Shown here: piece by piece, positions 17,617 to 26,150 of the stretch
Layout: the number at the start of each line of letters is the position of its first letter
How positions within the stretch are numbered: position 1 is the stretch's first letter
NCBI RefSeq assembly: GCF_020176955.2
Contig: NZ_JAIUCZ020000005.1
Location: 558,001-622,000, forward strand
Length of the DNA stretch: 64,000 nucleotides
Direction: 5' to 3'
DNA from: Nocardia sp. alder85J
GTDB taxonomy: Bacteria; Actinomycetota; Actinomycetes; Mycobacteriales; Mycobacteriaceae
Translations under genes and position numbers: made by a program
Notes under the pieces: model-generated
What the model saw: the letters and a program-made list of their open reading frames with translations, nothing else
Databases searched by the model: none
Told to the model about the DNA's origin: nothing

Positions 17617-19968
17617 TCAGTCGCCGGGACCGCGCCGCGCCGGGGCACGACCGGGCGGCTGCCGAGGTCGCGGCCCAGCGGAAACAGGCGGGATCGGCCG
17701 CGAAACCGGATCCGCCCCGAGGCGCAGTGGTGTGCCGTGGTGGACGACGGTGAGGGGCTCGCCGTCCAGCAGCCGGTAGGTGGCGGTGTCCGCCTGGATG
17801 TCCACCTCGAGCCGCCGGTCGAGAAAGCGCAGGCGCAAGCGCAGGCGGGCGAGGTTCGGCGGCAGCCGCGGTGCGAAGGACAGTTGCCCGGATCGCACCC
17901 GCATGCCGCCGAGCCCGGAGACCAGGGCGACCCAGGTTCCGGCCAGCGAGGCGATGTGCACACCGTCGCGGGTGTTGTGTTCGAGGTCGTCGAGGTCCAT
18001 CAGCGCCGCCTCGCCGAGGTAGTCGTAGGCCAGGTCCAGCTGGCCGACCTCGGCGGCGAGGACGGCCTGGGTACAGGCGGACAGTGAGGAGTCGCGGACG
18101 GTCAGCGGCTCGTAGTAGGCGAAGTTGCGGGCCTTCTGCCCGGTGCTGAACGCGTCCGGGCACACGTGCATCGCCAGTACCAGGTCGGCCTGTTTGACCA
18201 CCTGTTTCCGGTACAGCTCGAAGTACGGATAATGCAGCAGCAGTGGATAATCCGCGGCGGTGGTGGTGGCGAAGTCCCATACCGCGTGGTCGGTGAAACC
18301 CTCGCTGGCGGGGTGCACGCCCAGGCGGTCGTCGTAGGGGATGTACATCGCGCCCGCCGCGTTGCGCCATTCGGCGATGTCCTCGGTGCTCACGTCCAGG
18401 TCGCGGGCCCGGTCCGGATGCCGCACCGCGGCCTCGGCCGCGCCGATCAGGTTCTGCCGGGCCAGCAGATTGGTGTAGACGTTGTTGTCGGCCAGCGCGC
18501 TGTATTCGTCCGGGCCGGTCACCCCGTCGATGCGGAACCGGCCCTCGACATCGTGGTGACCGAGGCTGCGCCACAGCCGCGCGGTGGCGACCAGCAGCGG
18601 TAATCCGGTGTCGCGCTCGAATTCCCGGTCGCCGGTGGCCTCCACGTAGCGCAGCACCGCGTGCGCGATGTCGGCGTTGACGTGGAAGGCGGCCGTACTG
18701 GCCGGCCAGTAGCCGGAACACTCCCGGCCCGCGATGGTGCGCCACGGGAACGCCGCGCCCGCCCGGCCCAGCTGGGCGGCGCGTTCCTCCGCGATCGGCA
18801 GGGTGCGGTGCCGCCAGCGCAGCGCGTCGGCGGCCGCCTCCGGCGAGGTGTAGGTGAGCACCGGGAGCACGAACATCTCACTGTCCCAGAAAGTGTGCCC
18901 GTCGTACCCGGGACCGGTCAGGCCCTTGGCGGGAATGGGCCGGCACTCGCCGCGCGCGCCCGCCTGCAGCACGTGGAACAGCGCGAACCGCACCGCCTGC
19001 TGCACCTCGGCGTCGCCGTCGACCTCGACGTCGGCGCCGGACCAGAACTCGCCCAGGAATTCCCGCTGTTCCCGCAGCAGGCCGTCCCAGCCGGTGGTGT
19101 GGGCCGCGGTCAGCGCGCCCACCACCTGATCGTGCACCGCGGGCCGGGAGCGCCGCGCGGACCAGCCGTAGGCGACGTATTTCACCAGGGTCAGCCGTTC
19201 GCCGGGCGCGAGCCGGGCGGTCACGGTCATCCGGGCGACGTCCTCGGCGCCGTCGGTCTCCACGTGCAGTGCGTCCGGGCCGGTCACCTCGTGCCGCATG
19301 CCGGCGCCCACCCGCAGTTCACTGCTCTTGGTGAGGTGCACCAGCACCGCGCCCTCGGCGGTGGTCGCGTTCTCCTCGGCGATGAGCGGGGATTCCGGCA
19401 TGGTCGCGGCGCGCGGGTCGCCGACCGCGCCGGGCAGCGATTCGTTGGCGACCAGTTCCGACTGCACCACCAGCCGGATCGGCGCGTCGATCGGTTCCAC
19501 CTCGTAACGGATCGCCATGATCGCGCGCTGGGTGAACGACACCAGCCGCTGCGCACACACCCGCACCCCGGCCCCGGCCGGTGAGCTCCACTCCAGCCGC
19601 CGGGTCAGGGTGCCGGCGCGCAGGTCGAGGGTCCGTTCGTGGCTGTGCAGGGTGCCGTACCGGACGTCCAGCGGCTCGTCGTCCACCAGCAGGCGGATCA
19701 GTTTGCCGTTGGTGACGTTGATGATCGTCTCCCCGGATTCCGGATAGCCGTAGCCGGCCTCGGCATAGGGCAGCGGCCGCAGTTCGTGCACCGAATTCAG
19801 ATAGGTGCCCGGAATGCCGTACGGCTCACCCTCGTCCAGGTTGCCGCGCACGCCGATATGACCGTTGGACAGCGCGAAGATCGATTCGGTGCGGGCCAGC
19901 GCGTCCAGGTGCAGGGAGTTCTCGTGAATCGCCCAGGGCCGCACGTCGAATGCGGGATGCGTGATCAT
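17617..19968 (-). CDS. Glycoside hydrolase family 65 protein (trehalose/maltose/kojibiose phosphorylase or trehalase type)
   Basis: 783-residue cytosolic GH65 enzyme. N-terminal beta-sandwich opens with ESIFALSNGHIGVRGNLDEG; the (alpha/alpha)6 domain contains GLTGPGYDGHTFWDSEMFVLP, the general-acid context DGVTGPDEYS, and VKQADLVLAM followed by GTWVALVSGLGGMR. All are hallmarks of inverting alpha-glucoside phosphorylases; some actinobacterial GH65 proteins are instead trehalases, so the substrate is open. Its ATG overlaps the stop of the HAD gene by ATGA (19965-19968), so the two are coupled: a beta-glucose-1-phosphate producer next to a beta-phosphoglucomutase-like HAD. The last ~30 residues are Pro/Arg-rich and probably disordered. 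Confidence 0.88.
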   Translation of the reverse strand: MITHPAFDVRPWAIHENSLHLDALARTESIFALSNGHIGVRGNLDEGEPYGIPGTYLNSVHELRPLPYAEAGYGYPESGETIINVTNGKLIRLLVDDEPLDVRYGTLHSHERTLDLRAGTLTRRLEWSSPAGAGVRVCAQRLVSFTQRAIMAIRYEVEPIDAPIRLVVQSELVANESLPGAVGDPRAATMPESPLIAEENATTAEGAVLVHLTKSSELRVGAGMRHEVTGPDALHVETDGAEDVARMTVTARLAPGERLTLVKYVAYGWSARRSRPAVHDQVVGALTAAHTTGWDGLLREQREFLGEFWSGADVEVDGDAEVQQAVRFALFHVLQAGARGECRPIPAKGLTGPGYDGHTFWDSEMFVLPVLTYTSPEAAADALRWRHRTLPIAEERAAQLGRAGAAFPWRTIAGRECSGYWPASTAAFHVNADIAHAVLRYVEATGDREFERDTGLPLLVATARLWRSLGHHDVEGRFRIDGVTGPDEYSALADNNVYTNLLARQNLIGAAEAAVRHPDRARDLDVSTEDIAEWRNAAGAMYIPYDDRLGVHPASEGFTDHAVWDFATTTAADYPLLLHYPYFELYRKQVVKQADLVLAMHVCPDAFSTGQKARNFAYYEPLTVRDSSLSACTQAVLAAEVGQLDLAYDYLGEAALMDLDDLEHNTRDGVHIASLAGTWVALVSGLGGMRVRSGQLSFAPRLPPNLARLRLRLRFLDRRLEVDIQADTATYRLLDGEPLTVVHHGTPLRLGADPVSRPIPPVSAGPRPRQPPGRAPARRGPGD

Positions 19969-20711
19969 CGGCGGTCCAGGAGTTCGGCGAGGTCGGAGAC
20001 CACCACATCGGCGCCGTGCGCGCGCAGCCGGTCCGGATGCCCGATCCGGTCCACGCCGACCACCAGGCCGAATCCGCCCGCGTGCCCGGCCTCGACCCCG
20101 GCGGTGGCGTCCTCGAAGACCGCGCACGCCGACGCGGGCAGGTCTACGGCGGCGGCCCCGACCAGGTACATGTCGGGCGCGGGTTTACCGGGCAGGTGGT
20201 CGTGCCGGGCGGTGGTGCCGTCGACCCGGGCATCGAACAGTCCGGTGATCCCGGCGGCGTCGAGCACCTGCGAGGTGTGCTCGCTGGAGGAGACCACCGC
20301 GCATTTCAGCCCGGCGTCGCGGGCGGCGCGCAGGTAGCGCAGCGAGCCGTCGTACACGGCCACGCCGTCGGCCCGCAGCGTGGTGAGCACGATGTCGTTC
20401 TTGCGATTGGCCAGGCCCTCGACCGTCCAGGTGCCGGGCGGATCGTCCGGCTCACCGTCGGGCAGGTCGATACCGCGGGAGGCGAGGAAGGAGCGGGCGC
20501 CGTCGGCCCGCGGCTTCCCGTCGACGTACTCGCCGTAGTCGGTATCCGGATCGAAGGGCTGGAAAACGCTGTCGTGCCAGGCCGACCAGGCCCGCAGGAA
20601 TTCGTCGAACATCTCTTGCCATGCCGCCGTGTGCAGTTCGGCGGTCCGGGTCAGTACGCCGTCCATATCGAACAGGCAGCCGCGGATCGCCCTCGAAAGT
20701 CCCAGTACCAC
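19965..20711 (-). CDS. HAD-family hydrolase, beta-phosphoglucomutase-like
   Basis: 248 residues. HAD motif I is CLFDMDGVLTRT (nucleophile and acid Asp at the DxD), motif II CAVVSSSEHTSQVL, motif III lysine in GKPAPDMYLVGA, motif IV FEDATAGVEAGHAGGFGLVVGVDR. This layout is the beta-phosphoglucomutase/trehalose-6-phosphatase-like branch. Coupled to GH65 through an ATGA overlap, it would convert or dephosphorylate the sugar phosphate made there. From memory, M. tuberculosis Rv2006 carries HAD and GH65 domains in one polypeptide; here they are separate genes. Start GTG at 20709-20711 has a poor ribosome-binding site. Confidence 0.85.
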   Translation of the reverse strand: MVLGLSRAIRGCLFDMDGVLTRTAELHTAAWQEMFDEFLRAWSAWHDSVFQPFDPDTDYGEYVDGKPRADGARSFLASRGIDLPDGEPDDPPGTWTVEGLANRKNDIVLTTLRADGVAVYDGSLRYLRAARDAGLKCAVVSSSEHTSQVLDAAGITGLFDARVDGTTARHDHLPGKPAPDMYLVGAAAVDLPASACAVFEDATAGVEAGHAGGFGLVVGVDRIGHPDRLRAHGADVVVSDLAELLDRR

Positions 20712-20795
20712 AAGGCGGAACTACCCACCCGCGGCATTCGCACACCTGCCGGAACCGCAGCGGCCGGACCGGGCGGAACGCGGTGCTCCGGCGGC

Positions 20796-21149
20796 TCAGC
20801 CGGCGAAGACGCTGCTGCCGATCGCCAGATACGCCAGCGTCAGGACCAGCAGGAACCAGCCCGCACCCTGCCAGATCGGCCAGGTGCGGTGTTCCCGCCA
20901 CACCCGGTAGGTGGCGAGGAACGCCCCCAGCGTGCCCAGCATCAGCACCAGGCCGGGGCCACCGACGATCGCCGCGCGCGAGGCGGTGTCGCAGTAGGTC
21001 GCCGCAGCGGCGCACGCCTCGCGGCGAGTGGCCCAGGTCTGGATGACGACCAGTACCAGCGCCGCGACCACCACCACGCCGACGGTGTAGAGCACGGCCC
21101 GGCGGAACATGCCCGGATCGTGCCATCGCTTCTCGACATCGTCGACCAC
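20796..21149 (-). CDS. Small integral membrane protein, unknown function
   Basis: 117 residues when started at the GTG at 21147-21149, which has an excellent GAGGAGG site eight bases upstream; the frame also opens 12 codons earlier. Three hydrophobic helices: AVLYTVGVVVVAALVLVVIQTW, AIVGGPGLVLMLGTLGAFLATY and GAGWFLLVLTLAYLAIGSSVF, with two cysteines in the first loop. Resembles small actinobacterial transmembrane proteins with no assigned role. Confidence 0.6.
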   Translation of the reverse strand: MVDDVEKRWHDPGMFRRAVLYTVGVVVVAALVLVVIQTWATRREACAAAATYCDTASRAAIVGGPGLVLMLGTLGAFLATYRVWREHRTWPIWQGAGWFLLVLTLAYLAIGSSVFAG

Positions 21150-21203
21150 GCCGCTCACCTCCTCGTCGACCGCAACCGGGTGCACCGGCCCCCGGTTCCG
21201 ACG

Positions 21204-21875
21204 CTACGAGCGCGGATCGGCGGTGTCGACCGGCGCCGCCCCGTACGGCCCGTAGCTGATCTCCGACAGGTAGGGCGGTTCGCCGGGCACGGCCCGGCCC
21301 CGGCCGGTGTGCAGATCCTCGGACGTGCTGAGGGCGGCCAGGATCAGGATCGCCAGCGAGGCGACCAGCGGTTGCACCACCAGCGCCGGACCCGCGTGCA
21401 GGACAGGCCAGGTGATGCCGAGCAATTTCCCGCTGAAGCCGCCGTCGACGGTGGCGGCCACCTCGACGACGGTGTGCAGGACGGGATCGGACGGTCGGGG
21501 GTGCGCCAGCCGCGCGACCGTCTCACCGACCCACACCATCACGCCGGTCCCGATCAGCGAGCCGAGCAGAACGCCGGCCTCCAGCAGCGGACCGCGCAGC
21601 CGGCGGGCCAGCCGCCAGGCGCCGACCGCGCACAACAGGCCGGTGGCCGCGGCGAAGGCCAGGAACATCGCCATCGCGTCGAAGCGATGCGCGCTCTCCC
21701 CGGTCAGCGGAGCGCCGTGTTTCGAGTCGACGACCAGCGCCTTCTCATAGGGCGCGAGCACTCCCCAGGCGATCCCGGCGACCGCGCTGACCAGGATCAC
21801 GGCGAGGGCGACCAGGGCGGCGGCACGCAGATCGTCCCGCCCGCCCAGCTGTGCGGCGGCGCTTCGGCCCGGCAT
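21204..21875 (-). CDS. DUF2567 membrane protein (Rv1591-like)
   Basis: 223-residue protein with four predicted membrane helices: the N-terminal AAALVALAVILVSAVAGIAWGVLAP, then MAMFLAFAAATGLLCAVGAW, LLEAGVLLGSLIGTGVMVWVG and a last helix PLVASLAILILAAL, with a conserved extracytoplasmic APYEKALV region and a short cytosolic tail. The position directly after bsaP and the layout match the DUF2567 family, whose M. tuberculosis member Rv1591 lies in the same place. ATG at 21873-21875 overlaps the bsaP stop (TGATG). Function unknown; possibly linked to biotin metabolism by operon only. Confidence 0.75.
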   Translation of the reverse strand: MPGRSAAAQLGGRDDLRAAALVALAVILVSAVAGIAWGVLAPYEKALVVDSKHGAPLTGESAHRFDAMAMFLAFAAATGLLCAVGAWRLARRLRGPLLEAGVLLGSLIGTGVMVWVGETVARLAHPRPSDPVLHTVVEVAATVDGGFSGKLLGITWPVLHAGPALVVQPLVASLAILILAALSTSEDLHTGRGRAVPGEPPYLSEISYGPYGAAPVDTADPRS

Positions 21876-22117
21876 CAGCGCGGATCCAGGCTCTTCGAAT
21901 CGATCTGCCCGTGCCGGGAGCATTTCGCCCACCAGCCGTCGGGACTCACCTGCACGATCATCCGGCGGCCGCACTGCGCGCAGTAGCGCGGCGGCTCCAG
22001 TCCGAGCGCGGCGGCCGCGGGCACCGGACCGGACCCGTCCGCCGTGACGGCGGCACCCGTGAACGGGTTGTAGCGCGCGGCATGCGGCGTCTCCGCATCC
22101 ATGTTCACGACATCCAT
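21875..22117 (-). CDS. bsaP: Biotin synthase auxiliary protein
   Basis: 80-residue protein with a cysteine/histidine pattern: C46-x2-C49 (YCAQCGRRM) and C66-x2-H69 (KCSRHG), a probable iron-sulfur or metal site. RYNPFTGAAV near the N-terminus and GWWAKCSRHGQ near the C-terminus match the actinobacterial BsaP family (M. tuberculosis Rv1590), which supports turnover of biotin synthase by helping to supply its auxiliary cluster. The ATG at 22115-22117 has GAGGTGG eight bases upstream. It lies between bioB and DUF2567, all co-directional and presumably under the BioQ operators upstream of bioB. Confidence 0.85.
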   Translation of the reverse strand: MDVVNMDAETPHAARYNPFTGAAVTADGSGPVPAAAALGLEPPRYCAQCGRRMIVQVSPDGWWAKCSRHGQIDSKSLDPR

Positions 22118-22230
22118 GTCCACGACCACCTCACTGACTCCCGCAGCTGCGCCGGCTGGCTGAGACAATACCCGAACAATATCGGGTCCTCCGGCAGCAT
22201 CGCTGTCGGAGGGTTTCGACAGCATCGCTG

Positions 22231-23250
22231 TCACAGGGTTTCGTTGAGCGCCTTGATCGGCATCTTCAGATCGGCCAGCAGATCGATGTCCGCCTCGGCG
22301 GGCCGGCCCAGCGTGGTCAGGTAGTTGCCGACGATGACGGCGTTGATACCGCCGAGGATGCCTTGCTGCGCACCGAGATCGCCGAGGGTGATCTCGCGGC
22401 CGCCGGCGAAGCGCAGGATGGTGCGCGGCAGCGCCAGCCGGAAGGCGGCCACCGCCTTCAGCGCCTCCGACGCGGGCAGCACCTCCAGATCGCCGAACGG
22501 GGTGCCCGGCCGCGGGTTGAGGAAGTTCAGCGGCACCTCGTCGGGCTCCAGTTCGGCCAGCTGCGCGGCGAATTCGGCGCGCTGCTCCAGGGTTTCGCCC
22601 ATGCCGAGGATGCCGCCGCAGCACACCTCCATGCCCGCGTCACGGACCATGCGCAGGGTGCCCCAGCGCTCCTCCCAGGTGTGCGTGGTGACCACGTTCG
22701 GGAAGTGCGACTTCGCCGTCTCCAGGTTGTGGTTGTAGCGGTGCACGCCCATCGCGGCAAGCCGGTCGACCTGGTCCTGGTTCAGCATGCCCAGCGAGCA
22801 GGCGACCTGGATGTCGACCTCGTTGCGGATCGCCTCGACACCGGCGGCGACCTGGGCCATCAGCCGCTCGTCGGGCCCGCGCACGGCCGCCACGATGCAG
22901 AATTCGGTGGCGCCGGTCTTCGCGGTCTGCTTGGCGGCCTCGACCAGGCTCGGGATGTCCAGCCAGGCGGCGCGCACCGGCGACTGGAAAAGACCGGACT
23001 GCGAACAGAAGTGGCAGTCCTCGGGGCAGCCGCCGGTCTTCAGCGAGATGATGCCCTCGACCTCGACCTCCGGGCCGCACCACCGCATCCGCACCTCGTG
23101 CGCGAGCGCGAGCAGCTCCTCCAGCCGGTCGTCGCCGAGCCGCAGCACCTCGAGGGTCTGCTCACGGGTGAGCCCGACGCCCTGTTCGAGCACTTGCTCG
23201 CGGGCGATGCCGAGAATGTCGACAGCGGTCTCGACGGGTGCCTGGGTCAT
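22231..23250 (-). CDS. bioB: Biotin synthase
   Basis: Radical SAM enzyme inserting sulfur into dethiobiotin. 339 residues. The radical-SAM cluster motif is C75-x3-C79-x2-C82 in GGCPEDCHFCSQ; the EFCIVAAVRGPD, YNHNLETAKSHFPNVVTTHTWEER and CCGGILGMGE blocks are typical and carry ligands of the auxiliary cluster. Start ATG 23248-23250. Two BioQ boxes lie 40-72 bases upstream in the divergent region shared with the TetR gene, so expression should fall when biotin is sufficient. Followed on the same strand by bsaP. Confidence 0.97.
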   Translation of the reverse strand: MTQAPVETAVDILGIAREQVLEQGVGLTREQTLEVLRLGDDRLEELLALAHEVRMRWCGPEVEVEGIISLKTGGCPEDCHFCSQSGLFQSPVRAAWLDIPSLVEAAKQTAKTGATEFCIVAAVRGPDERLMAQVAAGVEAIRNEVDIQVACSLGMLNQDQVDRLAAMGVHRYNHNLETAKSHFPNVVTTHTWEERWGTLRMVRDAGMEVCCGGILGMGETLEQRAEFAAQLAELEPDEVPLNFLNPRPGTPFGDLEVLPASEALKAVAAFRLALPRTILRFAGGREITLGDLGAQQGILGGINAVIVGNYLTTLGRPAEADIDLLADLKMPIKALNETL

Positions 23251-23289
23251 GCGCGTGAATCCCTTCGTCCGACCGGCGGCCGTGCAACT

Positions 23290-23302
23290 TGAACGGCGTT
23301 CA
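23290..23302. promoter_or_regulatory. BioQ operator 1 (bioB/bioQ region)
   Basis: TGAAC-GGC-GTTCA, a perfect 5-3-5 palindrome. It is one of four copies of TGAAC-N3-GTTCA in the window, all immediately upstream of biotin genes. This is the established BioQ (TetR) binding pattern in Corynebacterium and Mycobacterium. It lies 40 bases upstream of the bioB start. Confidence 0.88.
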
Positions 23303-23309
23303 GGAGTGT

Positions 23310-23322
23310 TGAACGGTGTTCA
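23310..23322. promoter_or_regulatory. BioQ operator 2 (bioB/bioQ region)
   Basis: TGAAC-GGT-GTTCA, centre-to-centre 20 bases from operator 1, about two helical turns, so two dimers would sit on the same DNA face. It lies 47 bases upstream of the bioQ start, suggesting autoregulation. Confidence 0.88.
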
Positions 23323-23369
23323 GGTTAAGGTAGGGAACCAAGTGGCGTCAATCGGGACAAGGAGTGGCC

Positions 23370-23963
23370 GTGGCGAACGTGCAGCTGCACCGCGCGGATG
23401 TGATCGACGGGGCCGTCGCCATTCTCGATCAGTACGGCCTGGCCGACCTCACCATGCGCCGGCTGGCGACCGCGCTGAGCGTGCAACCCGGCGCGCTGTA
23501 CTGGCATTTCGCGAACAAGCAGGCGCTGCTCGGCGCGGTCGCCGACCGCATCCTGGCGCCGATGGAGGAGCAGCTCGGGCCCGGCGAGTGGACCGCGCAG
23601 CTGAGCGTGCTCGCCCATCGGCTGCGCTCGTGCCTGCTCGCCTACCGCGACGGCGCCGAACTGGTCTCCTCGACCTACGCCTCCCGGCTGACCACCAGCA
23701 AGGGCCGCGAACGCATGGCCGGCGGCCTGATCCGGGCCGGCATGACCCGGGAGGAGGCCGATCTGGCCGCCTACACGCTGCTGTACTACGTGCTCGGCGA
23801 GGTGGTGGACGAGCAGTCGCGGATGCAGATGGACTCGGCGGGCGCGCTGCCCGACGAATCGTCGCCGCTGTACGAGAACACCAGCGCCACCGAACGTTTC
23901 GACTTCGGTCTGCAACTGTTCCTGGGCGGCGTGCGGCATCTGCTGGGCGCCCGGGTGCGCTAG
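23370..23963 (+). CDS. bioQ: TetR-family biotin repressor
   Basis: 197-residue TetR regulator. The N-terminal HTH runs ADLTMRRLATALSVQPGALYWHFANKQALL, the usual TetR recognition helix with YWHF. The C-terminal ligand/dimer domain is helical. The GTG at 23370 is chosen because AAGGAG at 23359-23364 is correctly spaced for it; the earlier GTG at 23364 overlaps that site. Divergent from bioB across two TGAAC-N3-GTTCA operators, the genomic arrangement of BioQ, which represses biotin synthesis genes. Overlaps the convergent hydrolase by four bases. Confidence 0.88.
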   Translation: MANVQLHRADVIDGAVAILDQYGLADLTMRRLATALSVQPGALYWHFANKQALLGAVADRILAPMEEQLGPGEWTAQLSVLAHRLRSCLLAYRDGAELVSSTYASRLTTSKGRERMAGGLIRAGMTREEADLAAYTLLYYVLGEVVDEQSRMQMDSAGALPDESSPLYENTSATERFDFGLQLFLGGVRHLLGARVR

Positions 23964-25156
23964 CGGGCCTGCCCGGTGGTCAGCTCCTCGCGCTGTTCCA
24001 GCCGCACGAACGGCACGACCTGCTGCGCGATCACCTCGTTGTACTCGCCGGGCTGCTGAATCGGGTCGGCATGTCCGGTCCCCCGGGTCAGCACCACCAG
24101 CAGGGTGCCGCCGACCCCGCCGACGGTATCGATCAGCACGCGATGGGTGTACTCGTCGTCGACGATCGGATCACGATCCGGGTCGTGCGGCCGGATGAAC
24201 ACGATCGCGGGCCGCGGTTTGCCGTCCACCCGCCGATCCATCGCTCCCAGATCGCCGATCGCGCCACCGGCCACGATCGCCTCGAACTGGGACTCGATCA
24301 ACCCGTTGCTCGCGACATCTTCATTGAACAGCTTCTGCCACAGCACATCCGCGGCGGTCCGGGCGAATCGGTCTCCTCGGATCCCCGGCGGCTCCGACGA
24401 ATAGTCGACGAAATTATCACGCCGGGAATACATTTCGGCGAGCAGCCGCAACGTCCGGCTCTCCCGCGCCCCCGGGATCCACCCCGTCCAGCGCAGCAGT
24501 TCCTCCCCCTGGTTGCGGCTCTCCGGACGAACGGCGTTCAGGTTCACCGGAGTACAGTCCAGCATCACCGCGGTGAGCCGCTTCGTACTACCGGTGTACA
24601 GGTGCCGCCCGACCTCCAGCGCGATCACCCCGCCCATGCTGTGCCCGACCAGCACCACGTTGTCCACGTGCGCGGCATCGGTGACCTTGACGATCAGATC
24701 ACCGATCACCTTGGTATCGATACCGCTGTTGTCGTACCGCACCGACCACACCGACCCGAGCCCGGCCAGCGACGGCAACGCGCGGACGGTGTCCCGGGAA
24801 TCCAGCGCCCCCAGCCCGACCAGATCGAACACGGCGGTATCGCGCATCCGCGGATCCGCGGCCGGCGTGACCGGCAGCACCGCCGGCTCGGTACGCGCCA
24901 GCCGCGCCCGTTGCGGAGCCACGTCCCCGGCCGTGTACGCCGCACAGACGCATCCCAGCAACAGCGGAATCACCAACGCCCGCAGCAACACCCGGCGCGT
25001 CCGCCCCCACCGCACCCACCCGTGCCCGAACCTGGTCTCGGCCAGCCGGGCCCGCCGCCGCGCATCGTCGTAATCCGCGACGCTGGTGGAAGCCCACTGG
25101 TCGAACAGCACCTCATCCAGGGTAGGACGTCCGCCGTCACCGCCGGGGAACCGCAC
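23960..25156 (-). CDS. Membrane-anchored alpha/beta hydrolase
   Basis: About 398 residues if started at the GTG at 25154-25156; the frame is open to 25393, so the start is uncertain. After a polar N-terminus with many Arg, a single hydrophobic helix (VLLRALVIPLLLGCVCAAYTAG) anchors the protein. The outer domain is an alpha/beta hydrolase with the nucleophile elbow LVGHSMGGVIALEVG; the catalytic His may be in GTGHADP near the end. The family is broad (lipases, esterases). It lies between bioQ and bioD, but the anchor and length argue against it being BioH. Confidence 0.65.
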   Translation of the reverse strand: MRFPGGDGGRPTLDEVLFDQWASTSVADYDDARRRARLAETRFGHGWVRWGRTRRVLLRALVIPLLLGCVCAAYTAGDVAPQRARLARTEPAVLPVTPAADPRMRDTAVFDLVGLGALDSRDTVRALPSLAGLGSVWSVRYDNSGIDTKVIGDLIVKVTDAAHVDNVVLVGHSMGGVIALEVGRHLYTGSTKRLTAVMLDCTPVNLNAVRPESRNQGEELLRWTGWIPGARESRTLRLLAEMYSRRDNFVDYSSEPPGIRGDRFARTAADVLWQKLFNEDVASNGLIESQFEAIVAGGAIGDLGAMDRRVDGKPRPAIVFIRPHDPDRDPIVDDEYTHRVLIDTVGGVGGTLLVVLTRGTGHADPIQQPGEYNEVIAQQVVPFVRLEQREELTTGQAR

Positions 25157-25469
25157 CCCGGGCCGCGAGTCGCCCGAGTATCCTGCCCACCCGGGTCGCC
25201 CGCGGTTCGCTACGCAGGCACTCCGCCGGCGCACACCCGCCGAACATCCGACCCGGAGGAGAGATTCGCCACTCGAGCCGAGTCGGCCGCTACCTCGGGG
25301 CAGCCGCCCGGTCCCGGATCGCACGCGCGGCGATGCGGGCCCGTCTGTGCCGAGACCGCATGCAGCAGGCTCTCGGTCCCTTCGTGGCCTCACCCCCGAA
25401 GCCGTTCATCCGGCGTGTGTCCGGCCACTTCCTCAGGATCACAGCACGTTTCGGTGCCGCGCGGTGACC
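25157..25469. other. 313-base stretch with no confident gene
   Basis: Between the chosen start of the hydrolase and the bioD stop. The hydrolase frame stays open to 25393, so part may encode an N-terminal extension rich in Arg, Gly and Ser, but the composition looks non-coding. I see no tRNA, hairpin or repeat here. Confidence 0.5.
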
Positions 25470-26150
25470 TCAGGTCAAATACCGGGCAGCCCAGCCGGAA
25501 TCGAACCAGCTCGGGGCGGCGGCGGCGAAACGTGTGCCGTCCCAGCGGCCGACGCCCTCGGGAACCGTGCCGACCAGGTCGACGCCGGTCACGGCGGGTA
25601 GGTCGGTGCGGTTGCATTCGGCGGCGAGATCGGGTGCGGCGGGCCAGGATCCGATCACCAGGCCCGCGCACGCGATGCCTGCCGCGGTGAGAGCGCGGAC
25701 GGTGAGTTCGCTGTGGTTGAGGGTGCCGAGCCCGGCGGCCGCGACCACCAGCACCGGTGCGCCGAGTTTCACGGCCACGTCGACGAGCGTGAATTCGCCC
25801 AGCCGGACCAGTAATCCACCGGCGCCCTCCACCAGGGTGAGGTCCGCGTCGGCCAGGGAGTCGATGGCGGCGATCGTCTCGCCCAGGGTGAGCAGTGGCT
25901 GCCCGGCCCGGCGGGCGGCGGTGTCGGGGGCGAGCGGATCCGGGTAGCGGACCGGCTCCAGGGTGCGATCCACGCCGGACAGCCGCCGCACCTCGGCGAG
26001 ATCGCCGGGTTCGCCGGGGGCGACACCGGTCTGGGCGGGCTTGCACACCGCGACCGTGCGTCCCGCCGCGCGGGCGGTCGCGGCCAGGGCGGCGGTCACG
26101 ATGGTCTTGCCGACATCGGTGGACGTACCGGTGATGATCACGGTGCTCAT
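25470..26150 (-). CDS. bioD: Dethiobiotin synthetase
   Basis: ATP-dependent ligase closing the ureido ring of biotin from diaminopelargonate and CO2. 226 residues. P-loop GTSTDVGKT at 8-16, KPAQTGV substrate/Mg loop, and VEGAGGLLVRL are the family signatures. ATG 26148-26150 overlaps the bioF stop by ATGA, so it is translationally coupled after bioF. Confidence 0.95.
   Translation of the reverse strand: MSTVIITGTSTDVGKTIVTAALAATARAAGRTVAVCKPAQTGVAPGEPGDLAEVRRLSGVDRTLEPVRYPDPLAPDTAARRAGQPLLTLGETIAAIDSLADADLTLVEGAGGLLVRLGEFTLVDVAVKLGAPVLVVAAAGLGTLNHSELTVRALTAAGIACAGLVIGSWPAAPDLAAECNRTDLPAVTGVDLVGTVPEGVGRWDGTRFAAAAPSWFDSGWAARYLT

Noticed and set aside
23960..25156. Hydrolase as BioH (pimeloyl-ACP methyl esterase)
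   Set aside because: Despite lying among bio genes it is ~400 residues with a membrane anchor, and no BioQ box precedes it. BioH is a ~250-residue soluble enzyme.
22787..25690. 967-residue plus-strand frame through bioB, bioQ and the hydrolase
   Set aside because: Runs across three genes in other frames and shows no domain.
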